NCBI RefSeq assembly: GCF_900142195.1
Contig: NZ_FRAB01000014.1
Coordinates: 1 to 64,000 of the forward strand
Origin: Paraburkholderia terricola
GTDB lineage: Bacteria > Pseudomonadota > Gammaproteobacteria > Burkholderiales > Burkholderiaceae
Direction: 5' to 3'
Length of the DNA: 64,000 nt
Below the pieces are notes generated by a model, which had not been told where the DNA came from, ran no database searches, and saw nothing but the letters and a program-made list of their open reading frames with translations. Shown here in pieces: positions 1 to 9,299 of the stretch (within the stretch, counting starts at the first letter, position 1; every line of letters starts with the position of its first letter). Made by a program: the position numbers and the translations under genes.

Positions 1-162
1 TGCACACTGCTCAGCGATCTCGATGCGCCGCACGACGACAGACATGCCAGCCGTCCTAACCGGGTGTATGCACTGGGCGCACTCAAGCCCATCCTCGGCG
101 CGTGTCTTCTGCGCATCCAGCGCTGTCTGGACGGCCTCGCCGGTGTGCTGGAAATGATCCAC
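1..162 (-). CDS. possible partial ORF running off the left edge
   Basis: An open frame on the minus strand runs from a GTG at 162 through base 1 without a stop. It follows an in-frame TGA about 30 bases upstream of the GTG. The encoded stretch is hydrophilic and probably helical and includes a Cys-x-x-Cys pair. About 70% of its third positions are G or C, lower than in the neighbouring genes. There is no good Shine-Dalgarno sequence before the GTG. I do not recognise the family. It could be a real gene cut by the window edge or a chance frame. Confidence 0.2.
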   Translation of the reverse strand, partial: MDHFQHTGEAVQTALDAQKTRAEDGLECAQCIHPVRTAGMSVVVRRIEIAEQCA

Positions 163-386
163 CAGACCCGATGCCGGACACAGCCCTCACGCTCCTATCC
201 AAGACCACCCAGAAAAGCCAAGCCCCACTTCCATCTCGCGTACAAACTCGCTTGATGCAGCGGGGCTTAAGTTGAGAGCATTGCCCCGCACAGGGGCAAC
301 GCCAATAGACCACTAAGCCAGCAAGGAAAGGCCAAAAAACCAACCCCAAAAACCAACCCCGCCGAGCAGGCAAAAAAAACCGACCC
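163..386. other. intergenic, low-complexity A/C-rich stretch
   Basis: Together with the doubtful frame at the left edge this makes about 386 bases without a firm gene. Around 330-395 there are near-repeats of an AAAAACCAACCCC-like unit just downstream of the hydrolase stop. No stem with a U-run was found, so no terminator is called. Confidence 0.4.
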
Positions 387-1652
387 TCACTCCCGGCTAG
401 CAATAGCATGCCGACCTTGATCCGCACCGCTCGCAGCGGTCTGAGTGCCCCCAGAACCCCAAACAACAGCGTTATCCACCGCATACAACCGGCAAGGCGC
501 CGAACTCTGCTTCTGGCAATTGGCAACCGCCACCGACATCGGATCGTCGCCGCCCTCGGCCCACGACCACGCGCCGGTATCCGACACGGCAAAAGCCCGG
601 CTAGGATACTGATGCAGGAAGTTCCGATAGCCATTGCGCCCGGCTTCGTCGACGAACGGCACCGCATCCACCGCATCGACAGCGGCAAACCCGCTCGCCT
701 TCGGCAACGAAGGATCGGACACGCGATACTGCACGCCCGTCGGCATGCCCACGCGGGCCAGGAAAGCCTCGACGGCCGGCCACCACACATGCACGCCGTC
801 GCGGTCGCCCACCAGCCGATGCGCGTCGTTCTTGTAGTTGCCGAAATCCACCATCTTCGCGCTCGCGCCATGCTCGGCATACGCGGCGTACATGCCCGCC
901 ACCAGCGGCGCGGTCCACACCGAGTCGTTATCGCCGTACATCCACAACGACGGCACCTTGGTCTTTTCACCGTACGCGCCGAATGCGCGCGTGAGATTGG
1001 CCTGCCAGCCGCTGCACGCGTCCTGCCGCAAACCGCCCGAGAAATTGATCAGCGCCCGCACGCCCGGCGCGGCTTCGGTGCCGTAGGCCATCGTCGCGAG
1101 ACCGCCGTGCGAGGTGCCGGCCACCACGATATGCGTAGCGTCCACGTAAGGCTGCTTCGACATGTAGCCGATGGTGGCCGCCACGTCGCCGGCCTGGCTC
1201 ATGCCATTGCGTTCGACGTCGCAACCGTCCTGCTGATAAACGCCGTCCGAATGGCCGAAGCCCTGGCGGTTCGGCGCCACCACCACGTAGCCGCGGCGCA
1301 CGAATTCGCGCGCGAACGGCAGCGGGTTGCTGCGTTCCTGCGTGCGCGGGTCGCCGGGAATCTTGCCGTGGTTGAACACGATCATCGGAAACGGGCCTGG
1401 GCCGTCCGGTTTGTAGATCGTCGTTTCGAGCGTGACCGCGCCGGCAGCGTCCACCGGCACGCGGATGATTTTTTCGTTGAGGCCCGCAGCCGGCAGATAG
1501 ACGTCGTCGTCGAGCGCGATGCGCGGCACCTGCGCGCGGGCGAGAGGTCCCGCCTGGGTGTCGGCGAGCGGAGCGGCGTGCGCGACGGCGACAGCGCACG
1601 CAGCCGCTGCACAGATCACCGCACACTTCGTCAGAACCTTGCTGAACACCAT
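387..1652 (-). CDS. secreted alpha/beta hydrolase
   Basis: Probable exported hydrolase of 421 residues. The N-terminus is a classical signal peptide (basic start, hydrophobic Ala/Val core, AHA cleavage site near residue 26). The body has the alpha/beta-hydrolase landmarks: an HGK oxyanion region, a VVAPNRQGFGHSDG strand-turn, and the nucleophile elbow GTSHGG. A later YGDNDSVW segment probably carries the acid, and an NDAHR segment probably carries the catalytic histidine. It resembles dienelactone-hydrolase or prolyl-oligopeptidase-type secreted hydrolases of unknown substrate. It stands alone. The ATG at 1652 places the signal peptide at the very start. Confidence 0.8.
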   Translation of the reverse strand: MVFSKVLTKCAVICAAAACAVAVAHAAPLADTQAGPLARAQVPRIALDDDVYLPAAGLNEKIIRVPVDAAGAVTLETTIYKPDGPGPFPMIVFNHGKIPGDPRTQERSNPLPFAREFVRRGYVVVAPNRQGFGHSDGVYQQDGCDVERNGMSQAGDVAATIGYMSKQPYVDATHIVVAGTSHGGLATMAYGTEAAPGVRALINFSGGLRQDACSGWQANLTRAFGAYGEKTKVPSLWMYGDNDSVWTAPLVAGMYAAYAEHGASAKMVDFGNYKNDAHRLVGDRDGVHVWWPAVEAFLARVGMPTGVQYRVSDPSLPKASGFAAVDAVDAVPFVDEAGRNGYRNFLHQYPSRAFAVSDTGAWSWAEGGDDPMSVAVANCQKQSSAPCRLYAVDNAVVWGSGGTQTAASGADQGRHAIASRE

Positions 1653-2225
1653 TAACGCATCCGCCTCAAAAACTTGCCCTGAATACCGTCATGCCCACTT
1701 GTCCAGAACGGCTGCTGACATTTTGCTTTCACCGGTGTTTTCGACACGCAAAAACACACCCGCGTACTGCTGCGCGAAGCGCACGCACGCCACTGGAGAT
1801 CGCACGGGATTGAACCCAAACGGCCGACGCGACCCCACGCGCCGATGATGAGCGCCACCCATGCTGCCCGGAAGCGCCGCCGAACCCACACTATCTGGTG
1901 ACCGGCAGCGTCCTTGCGCATTTTGCGTAGCCGGTTATGACCGGCTTTCGCAACGTGACGCCATGAAGCTACGGCCTCATCCTGGCACGACAATTTTGTT
2001 TTGTGCAATCAAGGAGAACCCGCGACGAAAAAATTGCCGTGCGCGGATCGGGCTCATGCGGGCTTGAAGACGCTGGTCTCGCCGGCGGCCGGCTGCACGA
2101 GGCAAAGTGGCGGGCGCATGGGCTGTGGCGCCGGGCCAACACGAACAGGAAGCCGGTCTTTGAGGGCCGCATGTGAACGCGCCTCGCAGGCTGGCGCGTG
2201 GTGTAAGGCTCGGGAAGACGTCGGG
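1653..2225. other. 573-base intergenic region
   Basis: Lies upstream of the hydrolase at 387 and downstream of the YchJ-like gene. It holds a small inverted repeat (AGCCGGT at 1929-1935, ACCGGCT at 1940-1946, loop TATG). There is also a Shine-Dalgarno-like AAGGAG near 2011, but no convincing start follows it. Short frames on both strands have no recognisable features. No RNA gene is recognised. Confidence 0.45.
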
Positions 2226-2675
2226 CTATTCGCTCACGTCGCCATCGACATAGCGCCAGCGGCCGTCCTCATCGCGGATAAAGCGGCTCAGCTCGTGCAG
2301 CCGGTGCGCGCGGCCACCCACCTTGTAACGCGCGACGAATTCGACCGTCGCGTGATCGGCGTCGCTTTCGGCGAATGCCTTGATCTGAAGTCCGAGCCAG
2401 CGTGGCGCATCGGGCGCGGCGGGGTCCGCGTCGAGGTCGGCGGGGCAGGTGTGCGGTGCCCAGGTGGCGCGCAAATAATCCGTCGCGCCGAGAACGTACG
2501 CGCTGTAACGCGAGCGCATCAGTTCGAGCGCGCGCGGCGCCGCTTCGCCGCCGTCGATGTAACGGCCGCAGCATTGCGCGAAGCGGGGCGCGCGGGCGCC
2601 GGCGCGCTGGCCGGGCGCGGCGCCGCCGCAGGGACAGTCGGATGGACGCTGCGCCGGCAACAATGGCTCGTTCAT
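2226..2675 (-). CDS. YchJ family protein (UPF0225)
   Basis: A 149-residue protein of the YchJ family, of unknown biochemical role. The N-terminus has a SEC-C-like zinc site: a CPCGG motif at about 14-18 and an FAQCCGRYI segment 20 residues later. The body matches the family core, with LMRSRYSAYVLGATDYL near the middle and a conserved RYKVGGRAHRLHE strand. The ATG at 2675 is preferred. A TTG at 2690 would add five residues and overlap the stop of the upstream acyl-CoA dehydrogenase. It is the last gene of the carbonic anhydrase-thiolase-SDR-dehydrogenase run and is probably cotranscribed with it. Confidence 0.85.
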   Translation of the reverse strand: MNEPLLPAQRPSDCPCGGAAPGQRAGARAPRFAQCCGRYIDGGEAAPRALELMRSRYSAYVLGATDYLRATWAPHTCPADLDADPAAPDAPRWLGLQIKAFAESDADHATVEFVARYKVGGRAHRLHELSRFIRDEDGRWRYVDGDVSE

Positions 2676-2682
2676 TGGACGT

Positions 2683-3813
2683 TCAGCCAAGACCGCGAGC
2701 GATCAGGATCTTCTGGATGTCGCTCGTGCCTTCGTAGATCTGGCACACGCGGACATCGCGGTAAATACGCTCGACCGGGAAGTCGCTCAGATAGCCGTAG
2801 CCGCCATGAATCTGCAAGGCCGCGGAACAGATGCGCTCGGCGGCTTCGGAAGCGAACAGCTTGGCCATCGCGGCTTCGGTGAGGCACGGCTGGCCGGCGT
2901 CTTTCAGCGCCGCGGCATGCCAGATCAGTTGACGCGCGGCCTCGAGTTGCGTCGCCATGTCGGCGAGGCGAAACTGCACGGCCTGATGCGAGAAGAGCGG
3001 CGCGCCGAAGCTCTCGCGCTCCTTGGCGTAGGCCAACGCCGCCTCGAACGCGGCGCGCGCCATGCCGACGCTTTGCGCGGCGATGCCGATGCGCCCGCCT
3101 TCGAGCCCCGACAACGCGATCCGGTAGCCTTCGCCTTCCGCGCCGATGAGGTTCGCGGCCGGCACGCGGCAGTCCTCGAAAATGATCTGCGCCGTATCCG
3201 ACGAATGCTGGCCGAGCTTGTCCTCGATTCGCGCGACGACGTAGCCCTTGGTATCGGTCGGCACGATGAACGCGCTGATGCCGCGCTTGCCCGCCGCCTT
3301 GTCGGTCACGGCCATCACGATCGCGACGTTGCCGTTCTTGCCGCTCGTGATGAACTGTTTGACGCCGTTCAGCACGTACGCGTCGCCCTCGCGGGTCGCG
3401 GTGGTGCGCAGCGCGGAGGCGTCGGAGCCGGCCTGCGGTTCGGTCAGGCAGAACGCGCCGAGCATCTCGCCGCGCGCGAGCGGCGTGAGCCAGTCGCGCT
3501 TCTGCGCGTCGTTGCCGTAGCTCAGCAGGATGCTGCACACCGGGCAATTGTTGACGGAAATGGCGGTGGACGTGCCGCCGTCGCCAGCGGCGATTTCCTC
3601 GAGGATCAGCGCGAGCGCCAAGGCGTCCATGCCCGCGCCGCCGTAGGCTTCGGGCACCAGCACGCCGTATGCGCCGAGTTCGGCGAGTTGCCGATGCACG
3701 TCGTGCGGAAAAACCCGCTCGCGGTCCCACCGCGCCGCGTGCGGCGTGACGGCTTCGCGCACGAACGTGCGCAGCGCGTCGCGCACCATCAGGTGGTCCT
3801 GGTCAAGCACCAT
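2683..3813 (-). CDS. acyl-CoA dehydrogenase
   Basis: FAD-dependent acyl-CoA dehydrogenase, 376 residues, the usual length. It shows the family signatures FCLTEPQAGSD (flavin/substrate region, about 126-136) and QIHGGYGY near 340. The C-terminal IYEGTSDIQKILIAR carries the glutamate expected to be the catalytic base of short/medium-chain enzymes. It would oxidise an acyl-CoA to the 2,3-enoyl-CoA and pass electrons to ETF. With the upstream thiolase and SDR it suggests a fatty or branched-chain acyl-CoA degradation operon. The acyl chain cannot be told from sequence. Confidence 0.92.
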   Translation of the reverse strand: MVLDQDHLMVRDALRTFVREAVTPHAARWDRERVFPHDVHRQLAELGAYGVLVPEAYGGAGMDALALALILEEIAAGDGGTSTAISVNNCPVCSILLSYGNDAQKRDWLTPLARGEMLGAFCLTEPQAGSDASALRTTATREGDAYVLNGVKQFITSGKNGNVAIVMAVTDKAAGKRGISAFIVPTDTKGYVVARIEDKLGQHSSDTAQIIFEDCRVPAANLIGAEGEGYRIALSGLEGGRIGIAAQSVGMARAAFEAALAYAKERESFGAPLFSHQAVQFRLADMATQLEAARQLIWHAAALKDAGQPCLTEAAMAKLFASEAAERICSAALQIHGGYGYLSDFPVERIYRDVRVCQIYEGTSDIQKILIARGLG

Positions 3814-3840
3814 CGCTCAGTCTCCTCATTCTTGGCGCTC

Positions 3841-4518
<678 letters not shown>

Positions 4519-4582
4519 CGAATCACCTCGTGCCTCAACTGCCGCAACGGCCCCGACTGCCTGGAGTGCCTGGAGCCGCGCG

Positions 4583-5776
4583 TCAAACCAGTTCGATACC
4601 CATCGCGGTGGCTTCGCCGCCGCCGATGCACAGCGTCGCGACGCCGCGCTTCAAGCCGCGCTTTTTCAGCGCGCCGATCAGCGTGACGAGAATCCGTGCG
4701 CCCGACGCGCCGATCGGATGCCCCAGCGCGCAAGCGCCGCCGTTCACGTTGACCTTTTCGTGCGGCAAACCGTGTTCCTTCATCGCGGCCATCGTGACGA
4801 CGGCGAACGCTTCGTTGACCTCGTACAGATCCACTTCGTCCGCGCGCCAGCCGTTCTTCTCGAACAGCTTGCGAATCGCGCCGACCGGCGCGGTGGTGAA
4901 CTTCGCCGGCTCCTGCGCGAAGGTCGAATGACCGACCACGCGCGCGATCGGCTCGACACCGAGGCGCTTCGCGGTCGACTCGCGCATCATCACGAGCGCG
5001 GCCGCGCCGTCGGAAATCGACGACGAGTTCGCCGCCGTCACCGTGCCGGTCTTGCTGAACGCGGGCTTGAGCGTCGGAATTTTTTCGAGGTTCGCCTTGA
5101 ACGGCTGCTCGTCGCGATCGATGCTCACCTCGCCCTTGCGGCTCGCGACTTTCACCGGCGCGATTTCCCACGCGAACGAGCCGTCCTCGTTCGCGCGCTT
5201 CGCACGGTTCAACGACTCGACGGCGAACGCGTCCTGCGCCTCGCGCGTGAAGTCGAACGACGCCGCGCATTCCTCGGCGAACGTGCCCATCAGGCGGCCT
5301 TTCTCGTAGGCGTCTTCCAGGCCGTCGTAGAACATGTGGTCGAGCACCTGGCCGTGGCCCATGCGCATGCCGCCACGCGCCTTGGGCAGCAGATACGGCG
5401 CGTTCGTCATGCTCTCCATGCCGCCCGCGACGATCACCTCGACCGAACCCGCGGCCAGCATGTCGTGCGCGAACATCGCCGCGCGCATGCCGGAGCCGCA
5501 CATCTTGTTGACGGTGGTGCTGCCCGTGGCGAGCGGCAAGCCGGCGCCGAGAGCCGCTTGACGCGCGGGCGCCTGACCGAGCCCGGCGGGCAGCACGCAG
5601 CCCATCACCACTTCGTCGATCTGCCCGGGTTTCAGGCCCGCGCGTTGAACGGCGGCTTCGATCGCGACCGAACCGAGTTGCGGCGCGGTCAACGAAGCGA
5701 AGTCGCCTTGAAATGCCGCCATCGGCGTGCGGGCAACGCCCACGATGACGATCGGATCAGCGTTTGTCTCACTCAT
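4583..5776 (-). CDS. acetyl-CoA C-acyltransferase (thiolase)
   Basis: Biosynthetic/degradative thiolase of 397 residues, the standard size for AtoB/PhaA/BktB enzymes. The acyl-accepting cysteine is C93 in NKMCGSGM. The histidine lies in ALGHPIGASGAR, and the second cysteine in the C-terminal CIGGGEATAMGIE. It condenses or cleaves acyl-CoA and acetyl-CoA. The start at 5776 has a strong AAGGAG site located inside the last codons of the carbonic anhydrase gene, and the two reading frames overlap by 8 bases. It could serve PHB synthesis or beta-oxidation; the acyl-CoA dehydrogenase neighbour favours degradation. Confidence 0.93.
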   Translation of the reverse strand: MSETNADPIVIVGVARTPMAAFQGDFASLTAPQLGSVAIEAAVQRAGLKPGQIDEVVMGCVLPAGLGQAPARQAALGAGLPLATGSTTVNKMCGSGMRAAMFAHDMLAAGSVEVIVAGGMESMTNAPYLLPKARGGMRMGHGQVLDHMFYDGLEDAYEKGRLMGTFAEECAASFDFTREAQDAFAVESLNRAKRANEDGSFAWEIAPVKVASRKGEVSIDRDEQPFKANLEKIPTLKPAFSKTGTVTAANSSSISDGAAALVMMRESTAKRLGVEPIARVVGHSTFAQEPAKFTTAPVGAIRKLFEKNGWRADEVDLYEVNEAFAVVTMAAMKEHGLPHEKVNVNGGACALGHPIGASGARILVTLIGALKKRGLKRGVATLCIGGGEATAMGIELV

Positions 5777-6545
5777 GTTTCAGCTCCTTGATCACACCTT
5801 CGACGATCGCCGGCACCTCGCCGAGTTGCGCGGCGTCGGCCGCGACCATGTCGTTGTCCGCGCCGTGCGCGCCGCTTGCCGATACTCCCGCGACGCAGCC
5901 CTGATACACCGCGTCGAGCGCGCCCGGTTCGCCGACGGTCATGCCGAGATTGCGCACCTTGCCGTCATGCACGCCGTACACCCAGCCGTGCACGGTCAGT
6001 TCCTGGCCGCGCGCCCAGGCATCGTTGACGATGGTCGTGCGGCACACGTTCACCACCTGCTCGATGGTGTTCAGTTCGACCAGCCGCCGATGCCGCGCTT
6101 CACCGAGCGGCCATTCCTCGATCAGCGCCGCATGCTTGGTGCGCACGTCCTGCACGTGATGCAGCCAGTTGTCCGCGAGTCCCACGCGGCGGCCGTGCAG
6201 CGCCGCGCCGACGCCCGAGCAGCCGTAGTGGCCGACCACCATGATGTGCTTGACCTTCAGCAGATCGACGGCGAACTGGATCACCGACAGACAGTTCAGA
6301 TCGGTATGCACGACCACGTTGGCGATGTTTCTGTGCACGAATACTTCGCCCGGCGGCAGGCCGATGATCTGGTTGGCCGGCACACGCGAATCGGAGCAGC
6401 CGATCCACAGATATTCGGGCGTCTGCTGATGCGCGAGGCGCGAAAAGTACTCGGGGTCTTCGGAGAGCTTGCGAGTCACCCACGCATCGTTGTTGTCGAA
6501 GAGATGCGCGAGCGGGTTCGGAGGAGTGGAAGCGTTCGAGTTCAT
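5769..6545 (-). CDS. can: beta-class carbonic anhydrase
   Basis: Zinc carbonic anhydrase interconverting CO2 and bicarbonate in the cytoplasm. The zinc ligands and dyad are visible: C50-S-D52-S-R54, then H106-Y-G-C109. The core follows E. coli Can closely. At 258 residues it is longer than the usual ~220 because of a C-terminal tail (VSASGAHGAD onward) rich in Ala and Val. The tail ends inside the next gene's ribosome-binding region. It is first in a likely operon with thiolase, SDR and acyl-CoA dehydrogenase. Bicarbonate supply to a biotin-dependent acyl-CoA carboxylase is one possible link, but none is encoded here. Confidence 0.92.
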   Translation of the reverse strand: MNSNASTPPNPLAHLFDNNDAWVTRKLSEDPEYFSRLAHQQTPEYLWIGCSDSRVPANQIIGLPPGEVFVHRNIANVVVHTDLNCLSVIQFAVDLLKVKHIMVVGHYGCSGVGAALHGRRVGLADNWLHHVQDVRTKHAALIEEWPLGEARHRRLVELNTIEQVVNVCRTTIVNDAWARGQELTVHGWVYGVHDGKVRNLGMTVGEPGALDAVYQGCVAGVSASGAHGADNDMVAADAAQLGEVPAIVEGVIKELKHE

Positions 6546-6640
6546 GGTGCGTCTTGGCGGTTGCTCGACCGATAGACCGGTCGGTGTCGTTACATAAGGT
6601 TTCGGACGATGCGTTCAGCAATGCGGACGGCGCAGGATGT

Positions 6641-8485
6641 TCACGCCACCCGCACGCTGCGCTCGTCGGCTTGCGCGTCCGTTGCGTCTGATGGGGCCGG
6701 TGCTTTCGAAGCATCGGCGAAGCGTTCCGGATAGCGGATACAAAAGCGCACACTGCTGTCGTACGGGAAAAAGTCCGGCAGTTCGCCTTTCAGTAGATGA
6801 TCCTTGTGCCGCTGCCACAGCGCGGGATCGAAAAAGTCCGCGTGATGCCGCATGAAGGAACGGCGCACGCGCGGGTCGCCGAGCAGGAACGTGCCATACG
6901 TCTCCGGGAAAATGTCGTGCACGCCGACCGAGTACCACGGCTCGCCCGACATTTCGTCTTCCTCGTTGCGCGGCGTGGGCACCGCGCGCACGTTGCAGTC
7001 GGTCAGGTATTCGATTTCATCGTAGTCGTAGAACACGACGCGGCCGTGACGCGTCACGCCGAAGTTCTTGTACAGCATGTCGCCCGGAAAGATGTTCGCC
7101 TGCATCAGTTCCTTGATCGCGTTGCCGTATTCCTTGATGCCGTGATCGACGTCCTCGTCGGAGCCGTGTTGCAGGAACAGATTGAGCGGCACCATGCGGC
7201 GCTCGATATACATATGGCGGATCACGAGGTTCTCGCCGTCGTATTCGAGCAGCGACGGCACTTCCTTTTCGAGTTCGCGCACGAGCGCTTCATCGAGCCG
7301 CGAGCGCGGCAGCGCGACGCTCGAATATTCGAGCGTGTCGGCCATGCGGCCCAAACGGTCGTGCCGCTTGACGAGCTGATACTTCTCCTGGATCTGCGCG
7401 CGCGTGGTTTCCTTCGGCGGCGGGAAGCTGTCCTTGATCAGCTTGAAGACGTACGGGAAAGACGGCAGCGTGAACACCAGCATCACGAGCCCCTTGATGC
7501 CGGGCGCGACGATGAACTGGTCGCTCGAATGCGACAGGTGATGCAGCAGATCGCGATAGAACAGATTCTTGCCCTGCTTCTGCAAGCCCACCGAGGTATA
7601 GATTTCCGCCTTCGGTTTGCCCGGCATGATCGTGCCGAGAAACTCCACGTAAGCGGACGGCACTTCCATATCCACGAGGAAATACGAGTGCGAGAAGCTG
7701 AAGATGATCAACAACTGATCGCGCTTGAGCAGCACCGTGTCGAGCGCGAGCACGCCCGGCCTCACATGACGCAGCGGCACCGCGAACGGCAACAGCAAAT
7801 CGCCGTTGATGATCCGCCCGACGATATACGCCGACTTGTTGCGGAAGAACAGCGACGAGAGCACGTGAATCTGGAAGTTGGGCGCTTCGTCGAATACGCC
7901 GAAGGCGTCGTGAATCGCCTGCATCACGCAGCCGACGTCGCGTGTCAGATCCTCGAACGGCGTCTCCAGCTGAAAGTTCGTGACGATGCGCTCGAGCGTG
8001 GCGGCAAGACCGTCCTTGCCGGGGTAATACGCGCGATACGTCGGCTTCGCGGCCGGTTCGTCGTTCTCGATGTATTCGGTCGAGATCGCCGGCCGCACGA
8101 AAATGAAGGCGTTGTTGAAATACGAGCGATGCAGGATCTTGCAGCAGACTGAATTGAAGAACGTCTCGGCGCACTCGGGCTGGCGGTGCGTGGTCAGAAG
8201 GCCGATGTAGTGCAGCTTGATCTGCTGCCACACGTCGCTGTCGATATTTTCCGCGTCGTATTCGTCTTGCAGCAGTTCGACGCATTCCTCGACGCGATCG
8301 TCGTATGACGTAATGCGATCGCGCGCGAGTTTTTGCAGGCCGTGCCAGTCGCCGCGTTCGAACAGCGTCTTGGCATGGACCGCGGCCTCGCGAAAGATGC
8401 GGTAGTGGCGCTCGAATCCTTCGAGCATCGTCTGGGCGACGTCAAAGCCGATCTGCGACGACAACAGTTTGGGGAAGTGATTCAT
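6641..8485 (-). CDS. aceK: isocitrate dehydrogenase kinase/phosphatase
   Basis: Bifunctional AceK, which phosphorylates and dephosphorylates isocitrate dehydrogenase to divert carbon into the glyoxylate shunt. The 614 residues match the family along the whole length. Diagnostic stretches include [20 protein letters not shown] in the regulatory domain, the nucleotide-loop segment [16 protein letters not shown], and the kinase core [17 protein letters not shown]. The C-terminal tail is Ala/Asp-rich and not conserved. It is monocistronic here, with no aceA or aceB nearby. A TACAAT -10-like box lies on the minus strand at 8526-8531, 40 bases before the ATG. Confidence 0.96.
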   Translation of the reverse strand: MNHFPKLLSSQIGFDVAQTMLEGFERHYRIFREAAVHAKTLFERGDWHGLQKLARDRITSYDDRVEECVELLQDEYDAENIDSDVWQQIKLHYIGLLTTHRQPECAETFFNSVCCKILHRSYFNNAFIFVRPAISTEYIENDEPAAKPTYRAYYPGKDGLAATLERIVTNFQLETPFEDLTRDVGCVMQAIHDAFGVFDEAPNFQIHVLSSLFFRNKSAYIVGRIINGDLLLPFAVPLRHVRPGVLALDTVLLKRDQLLIIFSFSHSYFLVDMEVPSAYVEFLGTIMPGKPKAEIYTSVGLQKQGKNLFYRDLLHHLSHSSDQFIVAPGIKGLVMLVFTLPSFPYVFKLIKDSFPPPKETTRAQIQEKYQLVKRHDRLGRMADTLEYSSVALPRSRLDEALVRELEKEVPSLLEYDGENLVIRHMYIERRMVPLNLFLQHGSDEDVDHGIKEYGNAIKELMQANIFPGDMLYKNFGVTRHGRVVFYDYDEIEYLTDCNVRAVPTPRNEEDEMSGEPWYSVGVHDIFPETYGTFLLGDPRVRRSFMRHHADFFDPALWQRHKDHLLKGELPDFFPYDSSVRFCIRYPERFADASKAPAPSDATDAQADERSVRVA

Positions 8486-8525
8486 GTCGACCGTGCATTC
8501 GTCCCATGTCGTGAAGACACCCGTA

Positions 8526-8531
8526 ATTGTA
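8526..8531 (-). promoter_or_regulatory. probable -10 element of aceK
   Basis: Reads TACAAT on the minus strand, with the aceK ATG about 40 bases downstream. No good -35 element lies at the usual distance, so this is tentative. Confidence 0.35.
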
Positions 8532-8707
8532 TCGTCCGGGTGGGCCCGCGACGCATCGCGCCGCTCGACTCATGCCTTGGCGCATGCCGCGCGCGGCTTG
8601 CATTTTCGCGGGCGTTCGCCGACTTTCCGGCTATCTCCGCTCAATGCGTCAGTTTGGCATGCCTTAATCGGCTCAACTGCCGGCAAAAAAATTTGCGCGG
8701 TCCGCTT

Positions 8708-9112
8708 TCATGCGGGCCTGGCTTCGCGTGTGCCGTTTTCCAGCAGCGCGCGCGCCTGGGTTTCGTATTGCGCGAGGTCTTCGAGCGTCGCGTTCAGGTC
8801 TTCCAGTTGACGTTCCAGCACTTCGCGATGGCGCGCGACCGTGGCGAGGAACGCGTGCAATTGCGCGACGGTGTCGGTCGGCGATTCGTACACGTCCAGC
8901 AGATCGCGGATCTCCGACAGCGTGAAGCCGAGCCGTTTGCCGCGCAGCGTGAGCTTGAGGCGCGTTCGGTCGCGGCCTGAATAGACGCGGCGCAAGCCGC
9001 TCGATCCTTCGCGGCTTGGCGAGAGTAAACCCTGGTCTTCGTAGAAGCGGATGGCGCGCGGCGTGACGTCGAATTCCCGCGCGAGCTCGGTGATCGTGTA
9101 TTGCGTGTTCAT
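8708..9112 (-). CDS. MerR family transcriptional regulator (LiuR-like)
   Basis: A 134-residue MerR-type regulator. The N-terminal winged helix (YTITELAREFDVTPRAIRFYEDQGLLSP, in two halves) is followed by the RRVYSGRDR wing. A coiled coil from about 75 to 118 forms the dimerisation helix. There is no metal-binding cysteine set, as in the LiuR branch that controls acyl-CoA and branched-chain amino-acid catabolism genes. It is divergent from the metallo-hydrolase gene, with a palindrome in between that fits autoregulation. The LiuR assignment is from sequence style and from nearby acyl-CoA genes, not proven. Confidence 0.85.
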   Translation of the reverse strand: MNTQYTITELAREFDVTPRAIRFYEDQGLLSPSREGSSGLRRVYSGRDRTRLKLTLRGKRLGFTLSEIRDLLDVYESPTDTVAQLHAFLATVARHREVLERQLEDLNATLEDLAQYETQARALLENGTREARPA

Positions 9113-9144
9113 CGGGGCATGCCGTGGCCGGGCAGAAAGTTGGA

Positions 9145-9179
9145 TTGGACGATAGAATCAACGTTAACGTTATCGTCAA
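9145..9179. promoter_or_regulatory. divergent MerR-type promoter/operator
   Basis: A perfect 12-base palindrome, AACGTTAACGTT, lies at 9160-9171. On the minus strand it sits between TTGACG (9179-9174) and TATCGT (9154-9149), a 19-base spacer as in MerR-controlled promoters. On the plus strand TTGGAC (9145-9150) and TATCGT (9171-9176) are 20 bases apart. The site can therefore control both the regulator and the hydrolase. Confidence 0.6.
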
Positions 9180-9299
9180 CTTGAGCGAAACGCAACCAGG
9201 CGCAATACGGCACCGGCATGCCCCAACCGGGCCGCAACCACGCCGCCCGGCATCGCATACCTCGCCATGCCGGACGGCCGACGGAGGAAGACACCCGCA

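Noticed and set aside
408..1655. 415-codon plus-strand frame opposite the secreted hydrolase
   Set aside because: The minus-strand frame has a signal peptide and catalytic motifs; the plus-strand one has none.
1689..1889. Short minus-strand frame with a protein-like C-terminal stretch in the 573-base gap
   Set aside because: No ribosome-binding site, no family resemblance and low-complexity first half.
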